Assembly: GCA_964469265.1 (NCBI GenBank)
Contig: CAYXYF010000003.1
Coordinates: 1-64,000, forward strand
DNA: 64,000 nucleotides
From: JAEYZS01 sp964469265
GTDB taxonomy: Bacteria > Bdellovibrionota > Bdellovibrionia > Bdellovibrionales > JAEYZS01
Reading direction: 5' to 3'
The translations under genes were made by a program, and so were the position numbers. The notes beneath the pieces were generated by a model. The model was not told where the DNA came from. It saw nothing but the letters and a program-made list of their open reading frames with translations, and did not search any database. The first letter of the stretch is position 1, and each line of letters begins with the position of its first letter. Below are positions 18,537 to 26,637 of this stretch, piece by piece.

Positions 18537-19215
18537 ATTCTTTTTCAAAATCGTCCTCAGTAATTTGTTTTTCGGCCTTACTATCAAACTGGTACGTATA
18601 AGCAGCACCAATAAACAAAAATGGCTCAACGCCAGTACTTAAAAAAGGTAAGTTCTGGCGTATGTCGACTTTAAAAGATTCATTTTGACTCAAGAAAAAT
18701 CTTAAAACTGCGCCCCCATTAATTAGAGGCTTAACCCCATCATTTGTGAACGATCCAATACCAGGACCTGCTACAAAGGTGATATCGCCCCAGATTACGG
18801 ACTTATTAAAAAATAAGTTTTTATTGTAGATTGGCGTATAGACGATGTTAGTTGTTATGTACCATTCTGGAAACGGTGGTATTTGTCCAGGCGTTGCTTT
18901 AAACTCGTTCAGTAGTTGTGATTTAAGATCCGTATCCATACTGAAAACATAATTCGCATTTAAGACTTCCCAGCCTGTAAAGTCAGAAAAGTATTTTGTG
19001 TAGGAGGCCCCCACAACAAAACCCTTAGTGAACGAATCCATAGGTAAGTATCCACCGTGTGCAGAATACTGACTTCCTAATTTGAATTTTCGATGTTGAA
19101 CGGCATATGTTTTAGGGATAGCAAAAATATCATCTTCTTGCGCAAGAGCTTGGTCTTTTAAGCTTACAACCGACGATAAAAAGGCACCCAATAAAATAAG
19201 ATATTTAAAGCGCAT
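18526..19215 (-). CDS. Outer-membrane beta-barrel protein, first gene of the Glt/Agl-type operon
   Basis: A 229-residue protein with a signal peptide (cut near ALA, residue 25) and a mature part of alternating hydrophobic and polar residues with many aromatics, as in small outer-membrane barrels (GFVVGASYTKYF, INGGAVLRFFL, FLFIGAAYTYQF). Barrel proteins of this size accompany AglT-like genes in Myxococcus and relatives (GltA, GltB and GltH are barrels), so this is the likely outer-membrane anchor of the complex. The start has a strong ribosome binding site (AAGGAAGG on the minus strand). The last residues (DFEKEFAR) lie outside the barrel. Confidence 0.75.
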   Translation of the reverse strand: MRFKYLILLGAFLSSVVSLKDQALAQEDDIFAIPKTYAVQHRKFKLGSQYSAHGGYLPMDSFTKGFVVGASYTKYFSDFTGWEVLNANYVFSMDTDLKSQLLNEFKATPGQIPPFPEWYITTNIVYTPIYNKNLFFNKSVIWGDITFVAGPGIGSFTNDGVKPLINGGAVLRFFLSQNESFKVDIRQNLPFLSTGVEPFLFIGAAYTYQFDSKAEKQITEDDFEKEFAR

Positions 19216-19301
19216 TGATAAACCTTCCTTGGAATCAATTACTCCTTATAGTGTGAAAAAGGCTGTTAGAGATGTCAAACAACAATGATGATACAAACGC
19301 A

Positions 19302-19832
19302 CTACAATATGAGTTTTTTAAGCTCCTGTTGTGAATACACATAATCGGCGTAGATCATCGTATTCATCACATTACGGTGACCAAGCGCCACCTGAAGAAG
19401 CCTAATGTCTTTTGTTTTTTTATAAATTTGAATCGCAAAGGTGTGCCGAAGGGAGTGAAACTTCTTCGGCACAGGTCTGTAATGCTCCCAAACTTGCTTA
19501 AGCCTTGAGTAACTGATGGGGAATAAACTCTGCTGAGTCTGAGCGTTGCTGTATTTTATCAATAACCGAAACACGTCTTGAGAGACTGGGATCTCACGAT
19601 CGTTACTGCCCTTAATCCCTCTAATAAAGACAGTTTCTTCGTAAGGATTGATGTCTGCTTTTTGCAGATTTAAAAGCTCCGTTGCTCGGGCGCCAGTTTT
19701 TAGAGCCAATCTGATCATAAGACAATTTCTAAGATCGGATTCCATATAGGAATCAAGAAGTGAGTTGAGCATATCTAACTCAGGATCGAGGAGATATTTA
19801 TTCTTATTGAGTGAATAGCGCTGTGTACTCAT
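19302..19832 (-). CDS. Tyrosine recombinase, catalytic domain only
   Basis: A 176-residue protein with the full active-site set of the phage-integrase/Xer family: Arg in KTGARATELL, Lys in IKGSNDREIPV, HSLRHTF, GHRN and a nucleophile Tyr in MIYADYVY. Normal Xer or phage integrases have about 300 residues; here the N-terminal core-binding domain is absent, leaving only some 20 residues before the catalytic domain. No in-frame extension upstream is evident. It is either a stand-alone mini-recombinase or a fragment that still reads through. It is divergent from the HTH/lysine-tail gene across 399 bases and lies just upstream of the Glt-type operon. Confidence 0.8.
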   Translation of the reverse strand: MSTQRYSLNKNKYLLDPELDMLNSLLDSYMESDLRNCLMIRLALKTGARATELLNLQKADINPYEETVFIRGIKGSNDREIPVSQDVFRLLIKYSNAQTQQSLFPISYSRLKQVWEHYRPVPKKFHSLRHTFAIQIYKKTKDIRLLQVALGHRNVMNTMIYADYVYSQQELKKLIL

Positions 19833-20231
19833 AGGTGTTGCCCCACTGGTTGTAAAGTTTAACGCGTAAAGTTAATCTCGCGAGTCCAAAAAACGGTTTT
19901 TTGAAAACCCATGTTTTTAGCTCCGTCCCCAATAGTGTCTGTGGTTTATTAAGTAAAATCAAGGACTTAATGTTGCCGCTTATGATTGAAAGTAGTAGTC
20001 CAATTCGAAAATAAGGGTTCTGGGGTATTGGGGCCTTTAAAATACTAGTAAAATCAGGATGTTATGGATTTTTAATGCCAAGAATTGTGAAACACAATAT
20101 TATAACAGGTAAAACACAATATATTTGTGTGTTTCACAATAGTAAAGTAACGTGTTTTATAGAAATCGGTATTTTTGAATGGTTTTTAAACCTCAAAAAA
20201 CTAGGGATTTTTCAACTCAGGGAGGGCAGCA
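19833..20231. other. 399-base intergenic region between recombinase and HTH gene
   Basis: No convincing gene here. The left half holds a perfect A/T dyad at 19887-19903 (CAAAAAA, three bases, TTTTTTG) and a repeated TAAAGTT. The right half holds the operator-like dyads listed separately. The region must contain divergent promoters for both flanking genes. The HTH gene has a strong ribosome binding site (GGGAGGG) at 20221-20227. Confidence 0.5.
20084..20159. promoter_or_regulatory. Cluster of operator-like dyads (GTGAAACAC / GTGTTTCAC)
   Basis: ATTGTGAAACACA at 20084-20096 has an exact reverse complement at 20128-20140. Between and beyond them are looser copies, TAAAACAC near 20110-20117 and its reverse complement GTGTTTTA at 20152-20159. 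Four related half-sites in 76 bases upstream of the HTH gene look like binding sites for a regulator, possibly its own product or the repressor of a small mobile module. They could also pair as an RNA hairpin if transcribed. Confidence 0.55.
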
Positions 20232-20927
20232 ATGGAAAACTTAGAGGCGGCACGATTAAAACTAGGGCTTTCAAGGCGTCAGATTTGTAAACTCCTGAAA
20301 GTCGATCCATCGGCATGGACACGTTGGATGAAATCGCCTCGTGGAGCTCCTGCCCATGTTCATCAGTCCATGGAGTGGTACCTCAAACTCGTAGAGCAAA
20401 ACCCTGCTGAAAATGCTCCTTTTATGCTCACTCAGCAGATCGAATCCTCAAATAAGCAGTCTGAAATCGAAATTTCCCGCATGAAAAAAGAACTTGAGCA
20501 TCTTCGCCGAGAGCACCTTCAAAAAAAGGATGTTTTTGAGCACCTAGGAAGTCAGATCCAAAACTCTTTTGAAAACATTCTGCTTAAGTTTAGAGACCAG
20601 ATGGTCCCTCTGAAACTAGCCGAAGTAGATACTTTAAAGTATGAAAATAAAAAACTTCTATCCACGGTGAGCGACCTTGAAGAAAAGCTTGATGAGATTG
20701 CAAAAGGGCTTCAAAAATTAGCAAAAAAACCAGCCTCAAAGGTGCGCAAGAAAGCTAAATCGACGCCTAAAAAGAAGGTCAAATCTAAGGCTAAAACCAA
20801 AAAGAAAGCGAAGAAAAAGACCAAAAAGAAAGTGGTAAAGAAGGCTTCTGTTCCGCGACAGAAAGCAAAAAAAAAGAAAACTAAAAAGCGCATTACCCCT
20901 CGTAAGAAGGCCTTGAAGAAGCGCTGA
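20232..20927 (+). CDS. HTH / coiled-coil protein with histone H1-like lysine tail
   Basis: A 231-residue protein in three parts: a Cro/XRE-like helix-turn-helix at about residues 1-50 (LGLSRRQICKLLKVDPSAWT), a coiled coil at about 75-160, and a 70-residue C-terminal tail made almost only of Lys, Ala, Pro and Thr (KKxKxKxK patterns). Such tails occur in bacterial histone H1-like proteins and AlgP and bind DNA without sequence preference. A specific DNA-binding head joined to a nonspecific tail suggests a nucleoid organiser or a regulator that condenses DNA. The start has a very strong ribosome binding site. Operator-like dyads just upstream suggest autoregulation. Confidence 0.75.
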   Translation: MENLEAARLKLGLSRRQICKLLKVDPSAWTRWMKSPRGAPAHVHQSMEWYLKLVEQNPAENAPFMLTQQIESSNKQSEIEISRMKKELEHLRREHLQKKDVFEHLGSQIQNSFENILLKFRDQMVPLKLAEVDTLKYENKKLLSTVSDLEEKLDEIAKGLQKLAKKPASKVRKKAKSTPKKKVKSKAKTKKKAKKKTKKKVVKKASVPRQKAKKKKTKKRITPRKKALKKR

Positions 20928-21030
20928 CGGTCCGTTTTATTGCCGCGCTACACCCTTTGAATGAAATCGAACATTGAAATTCATTTATTTCAATGGTTAC
21001 ATGGCGACTCATAATTTAAGGAGTTAAATA

Positions 21031-22143
21031 ATGAAGCTTTTTGATCTGATTGAAAAACAAGGTGGGCATGAAGAGATCGTAGTTTGTTATGATAAAGCAG
21101 CGGGGTTAAAAGCCATTATCGCAATTCACAATACAGCGTTGGGACCAGCTCTTGGCGGAACTAGAATGTGGAATTACGCTTCAGATGAAGAAGCTTTAGT
21201 TGACGTGCTTAGACTTTCTGAAGGCATGACATACAAGGCAGCAGCCAGCGGACTTAACCTTGGTGGCGGTAAAGCAGTCATTATTGGAGACCCTAAAAAA
21301 GACAAAAGCGAAGCTATGTTCAGAGCATTTGGTCAGTTTGTTAACTCACTAAATGGTCGCTACATCACAGCAGAAGACGTCGGTACAACAGAAAAAGATA
21401 TGGAGTATATCTATGCTGAAACACCTTGGGTGACGGGTATATCAAAGGCACTTGGTGGTTCAGGTGATCCATCACCATTTACAGCACACGGTGTATTTAT
21501 GGGATTAAAAGCTGGTGTAAAAGAAAAACTTAAAACAGATTCATTAAAAGGCATTCGCGTTGCTGTTCAAGGACTAGGTAACGTTGGATATCACTTGGTT
21601 CAATATCTTGTAAAAGATGGCGCGCAAGTGACTGTTACTGATATCGATAAAGATAAGTGCAAAAGAGTAGAAGAGGAGTTTAATGTTCAGGTGACTTCTC
21701 CAGATGAAATTCTCTTTACAGAATGTGATGTTTTATCACCGTGTGCTTTAGGTGCATTATTTAATGATACATCTATTCCTAAACTAAAAACCCAAGTGAT
21801 AGCTGGTGGCGCAAATAACCAACTTGCAGAGCCAAGGCACGGACAAGCTTTAAAAGAAGTAGGGATTCTTTACTGCCCAGATTATGTGATCAACGCGGGT
21901 GGTTTGATGAACGTATTTACTGAGCTTGAAAGCTACTCGCAAGAAAGAGCCCTCGATAAAACAAAAACAATCTACGATAATACTCTTGCTATCTTTGATA
22001 TTTCGAACAAAGAAAACATTGCAACCAACATTGCGGCTAACAAACTTGCAGAAAGAAGAATTGAAGCTATCGGCAAGTTAAAACAAAAGCACAGTGGCGG
22101 TGCGCCTCGCACATTCGGAACTTTCAAAATAAGAGATAGATAA
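21031..22143 (+). CDS. Leucine dehydrogenase (Glu/Leu/Phe/Val dehydrogenase family)
   Basis: The 370-residue protein is the length of leucine/branched-chain amino acid dehydrogenases, which reversibly deaminate Leu, Val and Ile to oxo acids with NAD. Markers are the N-terminal LGPALGGTRMW, the catalytic lysine region TYKAAASGLNLGGGKAVI near residue 70-87, the Asp in AEDVGTT, and the NAD-binding GLGNVGYH near 187. These residues fit the Leu subgroup better than glutamate dehydrogenase, which is longer. It is a single-gene unit with a shared terminator at its 3' end. In a predator it would suit catabolism of prey amino acids (inference). Confidence 0.9.
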   Translation: MKLFDLIEKQGGHEEIVVCYDKAAGLKAIIAIHNTALGPALGGTRMWNYASDEEALVDVLRLSEGMTYKAAASGLNLGGGKAVIIGDPKKDKSEAMFRAFGQFVNSLNGRYITAEDVGTTEKDMEYIYAETPWVTGISKALGGSGDPSPFTAHGVFMGLKAGVKEKLKTDSLKGIRVAVQGLGNVGYHLVQYLVKDGAQVTVTDIDKDKCKRVEEEFNVQVTSPDEILFTECDVLSPCALGALFNDTSIPKLKTQVIAGGANNQLAEPRHGQALKEVGILYCPDYVINAGGLMNVFTELESYSQERALDKTKTIYDNTLAIFDISNKENIATNIAANKLAERRIEAIGKLKQKHSGGAPRTFGTFKIRDR

Positions 22144-22151
22144 AAAAAGAC

Positions 22152-22180
22152 AAGGCCGTAAAATTATGCGGCCTTTTTCT
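22152..22180. terminator. Bidirectional intrinsic terminator
   Basis: AAGGCCG pairs with CGGCCTT across a ten-base loop. There is a T-run on the plus side and an A-run (T on the minus strand) on the other, so it can end both the leucine dehydrogenase transcript and the convergent HD-GYP transcript, whose last codons it includes. Confidence 0.85.
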
Positions 22181-23876
22181 TATAGTTTTCAACGACCTTA
22201 AAGACTTGAGCGTCAACAAATAAGTCGACAAGATTTTTATCAAGCTTTCCGTCTTTGACTTCAAGCTTTAAGATATCTATTGCACGCTCGTTGCTTACAG
22301 ATTTTTTATAAGCTCGATCCATTGCAGTTAGTGCATCGTAGATATCACAAATTGTCATCATACGAGCTTGAATGGGGATTTGATCTGCTTTTAAACCACG
22401 CGGATAACCTGTGCCATCAAGTTTTTCATGATGGGCATGTGCAATCTCAGGAACTCCACCCAAATCATCTGTCCATGCAATCTGATATAAGAACGTAAAC
22501 GTATGAGAGACGTGGGATTCAATTTCTTTTCTTTCCTCAGGAGATAAAGTTCCACGAGGAATTAAAAGTCTTTGTTTTTCTTCAGGCATAAGAATAGTTC
22601 TGTTTAAGTTCTTAGAAAGAGTTTCAATAAACTCAATGAGTTCTTTAATATTTAAATCACCCTGAAGAACTTGAGACTCATTAGCTCGAACAATAGCTTC
22701 ACGAATTTGTTCGACTTTTCTGTTAAAGCCATCGATTTTCCAGACCGCTTGCGCAAGTACAGTTTTTTGATCTTGCGCAGAGTGGAGTGGGTGAGCGCAT
22801 CCTGAGTGACTACAGATGTGAGGGGTACTTTCAAGTTTCTTTAACTCTTCAACGACTTCTGAGGTCTGTTCTGCGATTTCTCTCCAAACAACGGCCTCAT
22901 TTTTATAACGGATAGTATCTAGCCTTTGCATGATACTTTCTAATTCATACGGATAGAGTTTTTTTGCTTTCAAAAGGACGTTTTCTTTAACACCGATTTT
23001 TCCAAAATCATGCAGAAGTGCTGCATATCTTAACTCTCTCATTTGTTGTAATGAAAAAGAAATATCTTTGTAAGATCCGACAGAAATCATATCCACTTTT
23101 TCAGCAAGAGAGCAGGTCAAATCCGCAACACGGTCACTGTGACCAGAAGTAGATGGATCCCTTGATTCAATTGCAGTTACTGAAGCCTTAACGAAACTAT
23201 CAAAAAGCTTTTCAATATCTTGAGTTAATTTTGCGTTTTCAAGAGCAACCGCTGCATGAGATGCAAAAGCTTCCATAAGCTTCACATCATGATCTGAGTA
23301 GGGGATAACGTCATCTATTGAGATCGGAGGTTGCACCATTTTTTTTGTAGGGTCTGATTGTCTTCTAAATGTCTTTGTTTTGTTAACAAGCTGAACAACG
23401 CCCACCACACGACCTTTGTTCGTTTTGATCGGAACTGCTAGAACGGACTTTGTTGTATAGTTTGAGTGCTTGTCAAAATCATAGTTAAAAGTAAAAGGTG
23501 TATCTTCAGGTAGGTTATAACAGTCCGCAATCGTAATGGATTCTGTGGATAGGGCGACGTAGCCTGCGATACTTGAGTTATCAATATTAATATAGTTGTT
23601 GTGTTCTTTGTTGAACGCTAAGCTCTTATTTAAACTCTTATGGAATTTAAGCTTATGGGTGAACTTCGGTCGTGCTCCCCCCATGCTATCTTGAGGAACT
23701 TTCTCAGCTAAATAGATACTTCCACCATCAGACTGGGTATTGTCGATGGCTTCTTCCAATATCATATCTAGAATTTTTTCAGTCTCATGCTCTGAAGACA
23801 ACGCTTTGCCGACATCCAATAATGCCCGCAATTCATTTCCTTCTGCCTGATCTCTGTTTTTTTTAGAACTTTTCAT
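22164..23876 (-). CDS. GAF / HD-GYP protein, putative cyclic-di-GMP phosphodiesterase
   Basis: A 570-residue soluble protein: a GAF sensor domain (about residues 20-220) and an HD-GYP domain. The metal residues are present: HSDRVADL near 245, LLHDFGKIG near 288, HAHHEKLDGTGYPRG near 480, and CDIYDALTA after it. HD-GYP enzymes hydrolyse cyclic-di-GMP, a central switch in Bdellovibrio lifestyle. Odd: some 190 residues separate the HD pair from the HHExxDGxGYP motif, far more than usual, and the extra part carries a Cys/His cluster (HICSHSGCAHPLH). The insert may bind metal or regulate the site. It is a single gene, converging on leucine dehydrogenase. Confidence 0.87.
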   Translation of the reverse strand: MKSSKKNRDQAEGNELRALLDVGKALSSEHETEKILDMILEEAIDNTQSDGGSIYLAEKVPQDSMGGARPKFTHKLKFHKSLNKSLAFNKEHNNYINIDNSSIAGYVALSTESITIADCYNLPEDTPFTFNYDFDKHSNYTTKSVLAVPIKTNKGRVVGVVQLVNKTKTFRRQSDPTKKMVQPPISIDDVIPYSDHDVKLMEAFASHAAVALENAKLTQDIEKLFDSFVKASVTAIESRDPSTSGHSDRVADLTCSLAEKVDMISVGSYKDISFSLQQMRELRYAALLHDFGKIGVKENVLLKAKKLYPYELESIMQRLDTIRYKNEAVVWREIAEQTSEVVEELKKLESTPHICSHSGCAHPLHSAQDQKTVLAQAVWKIDGFNRKVEQIREAIVRANESQVLQGDLNIKELIEFIETLSKNLNRTILMPEEKQRLLIPRGTLSPEERKEIESHVSHTFTFLYQIAWTDDLGGVPEIAHAHHEKLDGTGYPRGLKADQIPIQARMMTICDIYDALTAMDRAYKKSVSNERAIDILKLEVKDGKLDKNLVDLFVDAQVFKVVENYKKKAA

Positions 23877-24080
23877 TATTTATTTAACTTTTCGCCTCAG
23901 AAAACCTATCGACTTTATACCCTTAAAACTAAATCGAATTATGAGGAAATCTATGTAGTTTCGATCTCTTCGACAAAAGTGCTGAAAATCTAAGTCTCAA
24001 ACTGAAACAGATTCGTTTTGAAAAAATCCCTCTTCACTTTCGTCTTAAGACTTCCGATGAGAAGGGTTCAAGGAGATATT

Positions 24081-24299
24081 ATGGCGAAAGACAACAGAAA
24101 CAATAATCCAGCACCAGCGAAAGTTATCGAGTTACCTAAAAAATGTAAAGGCGAAGACTGCACAAAAAAAGACATGAAAGCAGGCTTTTGTTCAGAGCAT
24201 TTCATGTGGTTTAAAGAAGGTCTAATGACAAAGCTTGGAGCAAAGGTTCCAGACTTTGATAAGAAAATGCAGGCGATGCAAAGACGTAAGTCCGCATAA
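24081..24299 (+). CDS. Small cysteine/histidine protein, possibly zinc-binding
   Basis: A 72-residue protein starting at an ATG with an ideal ribosome binding site (AAGGAGATATT). An in-frame start further upstream at 24018 lacks such a site. The centre holds KKCKGEDCTKKDMKAGFCSEH, a C-x4-C...C-x2-H arrangement that could bind one zinc, followed by a helical, basic tail. No known domain is certain. It is a single gene with its own terminator. Small zinc-ribbon proteins of this kind are often nucleic-acid or protein binders, but nothing here fixes the role. Confidence 0.7.
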   Translation: MAKDNRNNNPAPAKVIELPKKCKGEDCTKKDMKAGFCSEHFMWFKEGLMTKLGAKVPDFDKKMQAMQRRKSA

Positions 24300-24325
24300 T
24301 ATATTTAACTTTAAATTTCTACTGG

Positions 24326-24356
24326 GCCCAAAGGGTAAAACCTTTGGGCTTTTTTT
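24326..24356 (+). terminator. Intrinsic terminator
   Basis: GCCCAAAGG pairs with CCTTTGGGC across a six-base loop, followed by seven T. It ends the small Cys/His gene just before the convergent stop of the CofE-like gene at 24360. Confidence 0.9.
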
Positions 24357-24359
24357 ATC

Positions 24360-25064
24360 TTATAAAAGCTCACTAAACAGCGGCCTGAAGATATCCCGTT
24401 TGGTCTCAATAATGAGTTCAGAGTAATTAACTTCATCAGTAAATTCAATTCTACTATAGTCTCTCATGATGGCTATTGGGCAACTCTCACTGCTTTCACC
24501 CATCACCAAGACTGCAGCAGAGGATAAGCAATCCACAACATTTGTGGTCGACATCGTAATCTTGCGCCCGAAGAGGTCTTCTTTTCCGATGTGGTCTTGA
24601 ACGCCTTTAAACCCCCAATGGGCAATCCCAATTCCCGAGACTCCTCTTCTTAGGGGAGTGCACCTTGAATCAGTAAATATCAAACCTAGATTTTTAATAT
24701 TGTAATGCTCTCTTAATGAAACTTGAAGTTTTTTTGCTTCTTCATACGGGCTATCGGGCCAAAGGATATATTCTTCATCTTCAGAGTTGGACTCATCAAT
24801 TCCCGCAGCTGGAATTAAGATGCCATTCTTAATAGTTAAATAGGTTTGATAGGTTTCACCTAACAATATATCAGCTTCACTTTCGACAAGTTCCCGTTTG
24901 CTTATTGTTCTTTTATCGACCACTTTGTTTTGGGCTAATGATAAGAGTTTTGAAGTAATAAAAAGGATTTCGTTTTCTTTTAGCTCGGGAATATGCTCAA
25001 TAACAAACGAGTGAAGATTTTCTTTTTTATGGAATACTCTTGTTTTAATCGCTTCAATCTTCAT
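24360..25064 (-). CDS. CofE-like coenzyme F420-0:glutamate ligase family protein
   Basis: A 234-residue protein that follows the CofE fold: LKENEILFITSKLLSLAQNK near residue 30, a Glu/Asp-rich nucleotide and metal region (LIPAAGIDESNSE), LIFTDSRCTPLRRGVSGIGIAHWGF near 130-155 and GRKITMSTTNVVDCLSSAA near 170. CofE adds glutamate to the lactate side of coenzyme F420. No other F420 gene is in the window, so the true substrate may differ. It overlaps the upstream peptide-binding protein gene by four bases (ATGA), which is unusual company for a cofactor ligase. Confidence 0.75.
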   Translation of the reverse strand: MKIEAIKTRVFHKKENLHSFVIEHIPELKENEILFITSKLLSLAQNKVVDKRTISKRELVESEADILLGETYQTYLTIKNGILIPAAGIDESNSEDEEYILWPDSPYEEAKKLQVSLREHYNIKNLGLIFTDSRCTPLRRGVSGIGIAHWGFKGVQDHIGKEDLFGRKITMSTTNVVDCLSSAAVLVMGESSESCPIAIMRDYSRIEFTDEVNYSELIIETKRDIFRPLFSELL

Positions 25065-26584
25065 TTTATTTTCCTTAAATTGGATAGATCAAGTTGGTTT
25101 AACTCATTAAACTCAAAGCCTTCAAATTTATCATCTTTTAACATCGTAAAGTGAATAAGTCCCTGAGGGATAATCGCATAGTCTTCCATAAGTATTTGTA
25201 TTGCATTTTCGCAGAGGGGAATGGATTCCTTTTTTGATTTACTGTCTGCTAAGTTTTCTAAGATTCCCTCAAACTTCTTGTTATGGTATTTGATATAATT
25301 ATCTGGGTTATCTTTTTGAAAGGATTCAAGAACCGAAAGACAAGTGGGTCGATCCATAATGGTGCCCTTACGAAATAACGCTGGAGCATCATGCGATAGC
25401 TCTTGGAGGTACATGCCTTGCTCGATAGACTCAAGATGAATATCAATGCCTAAATTTTTCTTCCATTGGTTTTGATACCACTCTGCAATCCGAGCTAAAT
25501 TATCACCCCCAGCACGACTGAACTTAAAAACAAATTTTTGCTCCAATAAATCTTTTGGAACCTTCGCTAAAGCACGGCGCGCTTCTTTAAGGTCATACGG
25601 ATAACAAATATCTTTACTGATATAGTTTCTTGTTAAGCCAGCACAACCGAAGCGCCCCACGGCAAACATAATTTTGGTGAGTTGGTCGTAATTTAGGGCA
25701 AGCGATAAGGCTTTTCTAAGATTTTTATCAGACTTAAACTGTTTTCCGAAACCGACGTAATCAAACCTAGAGAATGTAACTTGGAAGAACCCTTCTTTGT
25801 CTTTTAATTTAGGAATAAAAGCCGTGTTGACCTGGTGTAAAAGATTAATTTTACCCGTATCAAATAGGTTCTGAGCTGTTGCACTTTCATCAACATAGAA
25901 AATCTCAACATCTGGCCGATCGGGATTGCCTTTTTGATAGTGTTCATTAGGCACAAGATAGGCCTTTGTGTTTGATAAGGATTTGATTTTATAGGGTCCA
26001 TTTGTAATCAAGCTTGAAGCACTTTTAAGGTCAGGAAGGTTTCTCCATGGCACAAGCGCTGTGGCAGTGAGACGCTCTATAAACTGAGGGTCTTTTTCTT
26101 GAAACTCAAATACAAGCTTGTGTTTGGAAGTGGATTTTACGCCTAATTTTTCAGGTTTTATTTTTCCGGAAAGGATTTGTTTCGCGTATTTAAGTCTTAA
26201 AAGGTGAGCATTCTCGCGCGATTTACTTTTCGGATCAACAAGGTGGCGAAATGCCCTTACATAATCATCGGCAATGACTTGCTGCCCATCACTCCAGCGA
26301 ACTGTGGGATCTAATTCACAGTGAAGCTCTAAGACTTTCCATTCGCATTTCTTAGCGCCCTCAGGGATTACACCATTTTTATTATCATAACGATACAGTC
26401 CACGTAGCAAGTTCCTCAAAAGGTAAGACGTCTCAGCCCCGTAAAGCTGTGCAGGATCAAAACTATGAGGCAACGTAGGCAGATAGAATTTAAATGTCGC
26501 ATTCTCAGAATGAGCCTCAAAGCCGACCAACAATACTGCAACAATCAGGTAGGTTTTTAGTATTAAAGTCTTAATATGATTCAT
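25061..26584 (-). CDS. Extracellular solute-binding protein, family 5 (OppA/DppA-like)
   Basis: A 507-residue secreted protein with a signal peptide (cut near residue 26, AHS-EN) and the features of peptide-transporter binding proteins: LPHSFDPAQLYG at the start, YLLRNLLRGLYRYD, WSDGQQVIADDYVRAFRHLVDP near 100, and the lobe motif LRKALSLALNYDQL near 285. No ABC permease or ATPase genes are adjacent, so it works with transporter parts encoded elsewhere or has another binding role. It is cotranscribed with the CofE-like gene. It is divergent from the gene at 26638. Confidence 0.87.
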   Translation of the reverse strand: MNHIKTLILKTYLIVAVLLVGFEAHSENATFKFYLPTLPHSFDPAQLYGAETSYLLRNLLRGLYRYDNKNGVIPEGAKKCEWKVLELHCELDPTVRWSDGQQVIADDYVRAFRHLVDPKSKSRENAHLLRLKYAKQILSGKIKPEKLGVKSTSKHKLVFEFQEKDPQFIERLTATALVPWRNLPDLKSASSLITNGPYKIKSLSNTKAYLVPNEHYQKGNPDRPDVEIFYVDESATAQNLFDTGKINLLHQVNTAFIPKLKDKEGFFQVTFSRFDYVGFGKQFKSDKNLRKALSLALNYDQLTKIMFAVGRFGCAGLTRNYISKDICYPYDLKEARRALAKVPKDLLEQKFVFKFSRAGGDNLARIAEWYQNQWKKNLGIDIHLESIEQGMYLQELSHDAPALFRKGTIMDRPTCLSVLESFQKDNPDNYIKYHNKKFEGILENLADSKSKKESIPLCENAIQILMEDYAIIPQGLIHFTMLKDDKFEGFEFNELNQLDLSNLRKIK

Positions 26585-26637
26585 ATTTAGACCGATAACA
26601 CATTAGAGATATTGATGTCACTAAAGGGGAGAGGCAA

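Noticed and set aside
20711..20893. Minus-strand Phe-rich open frame opposite the lysine tail
   Set aside because: It is the antisense of a Lys-coding AAA/AAG tract; no start site.
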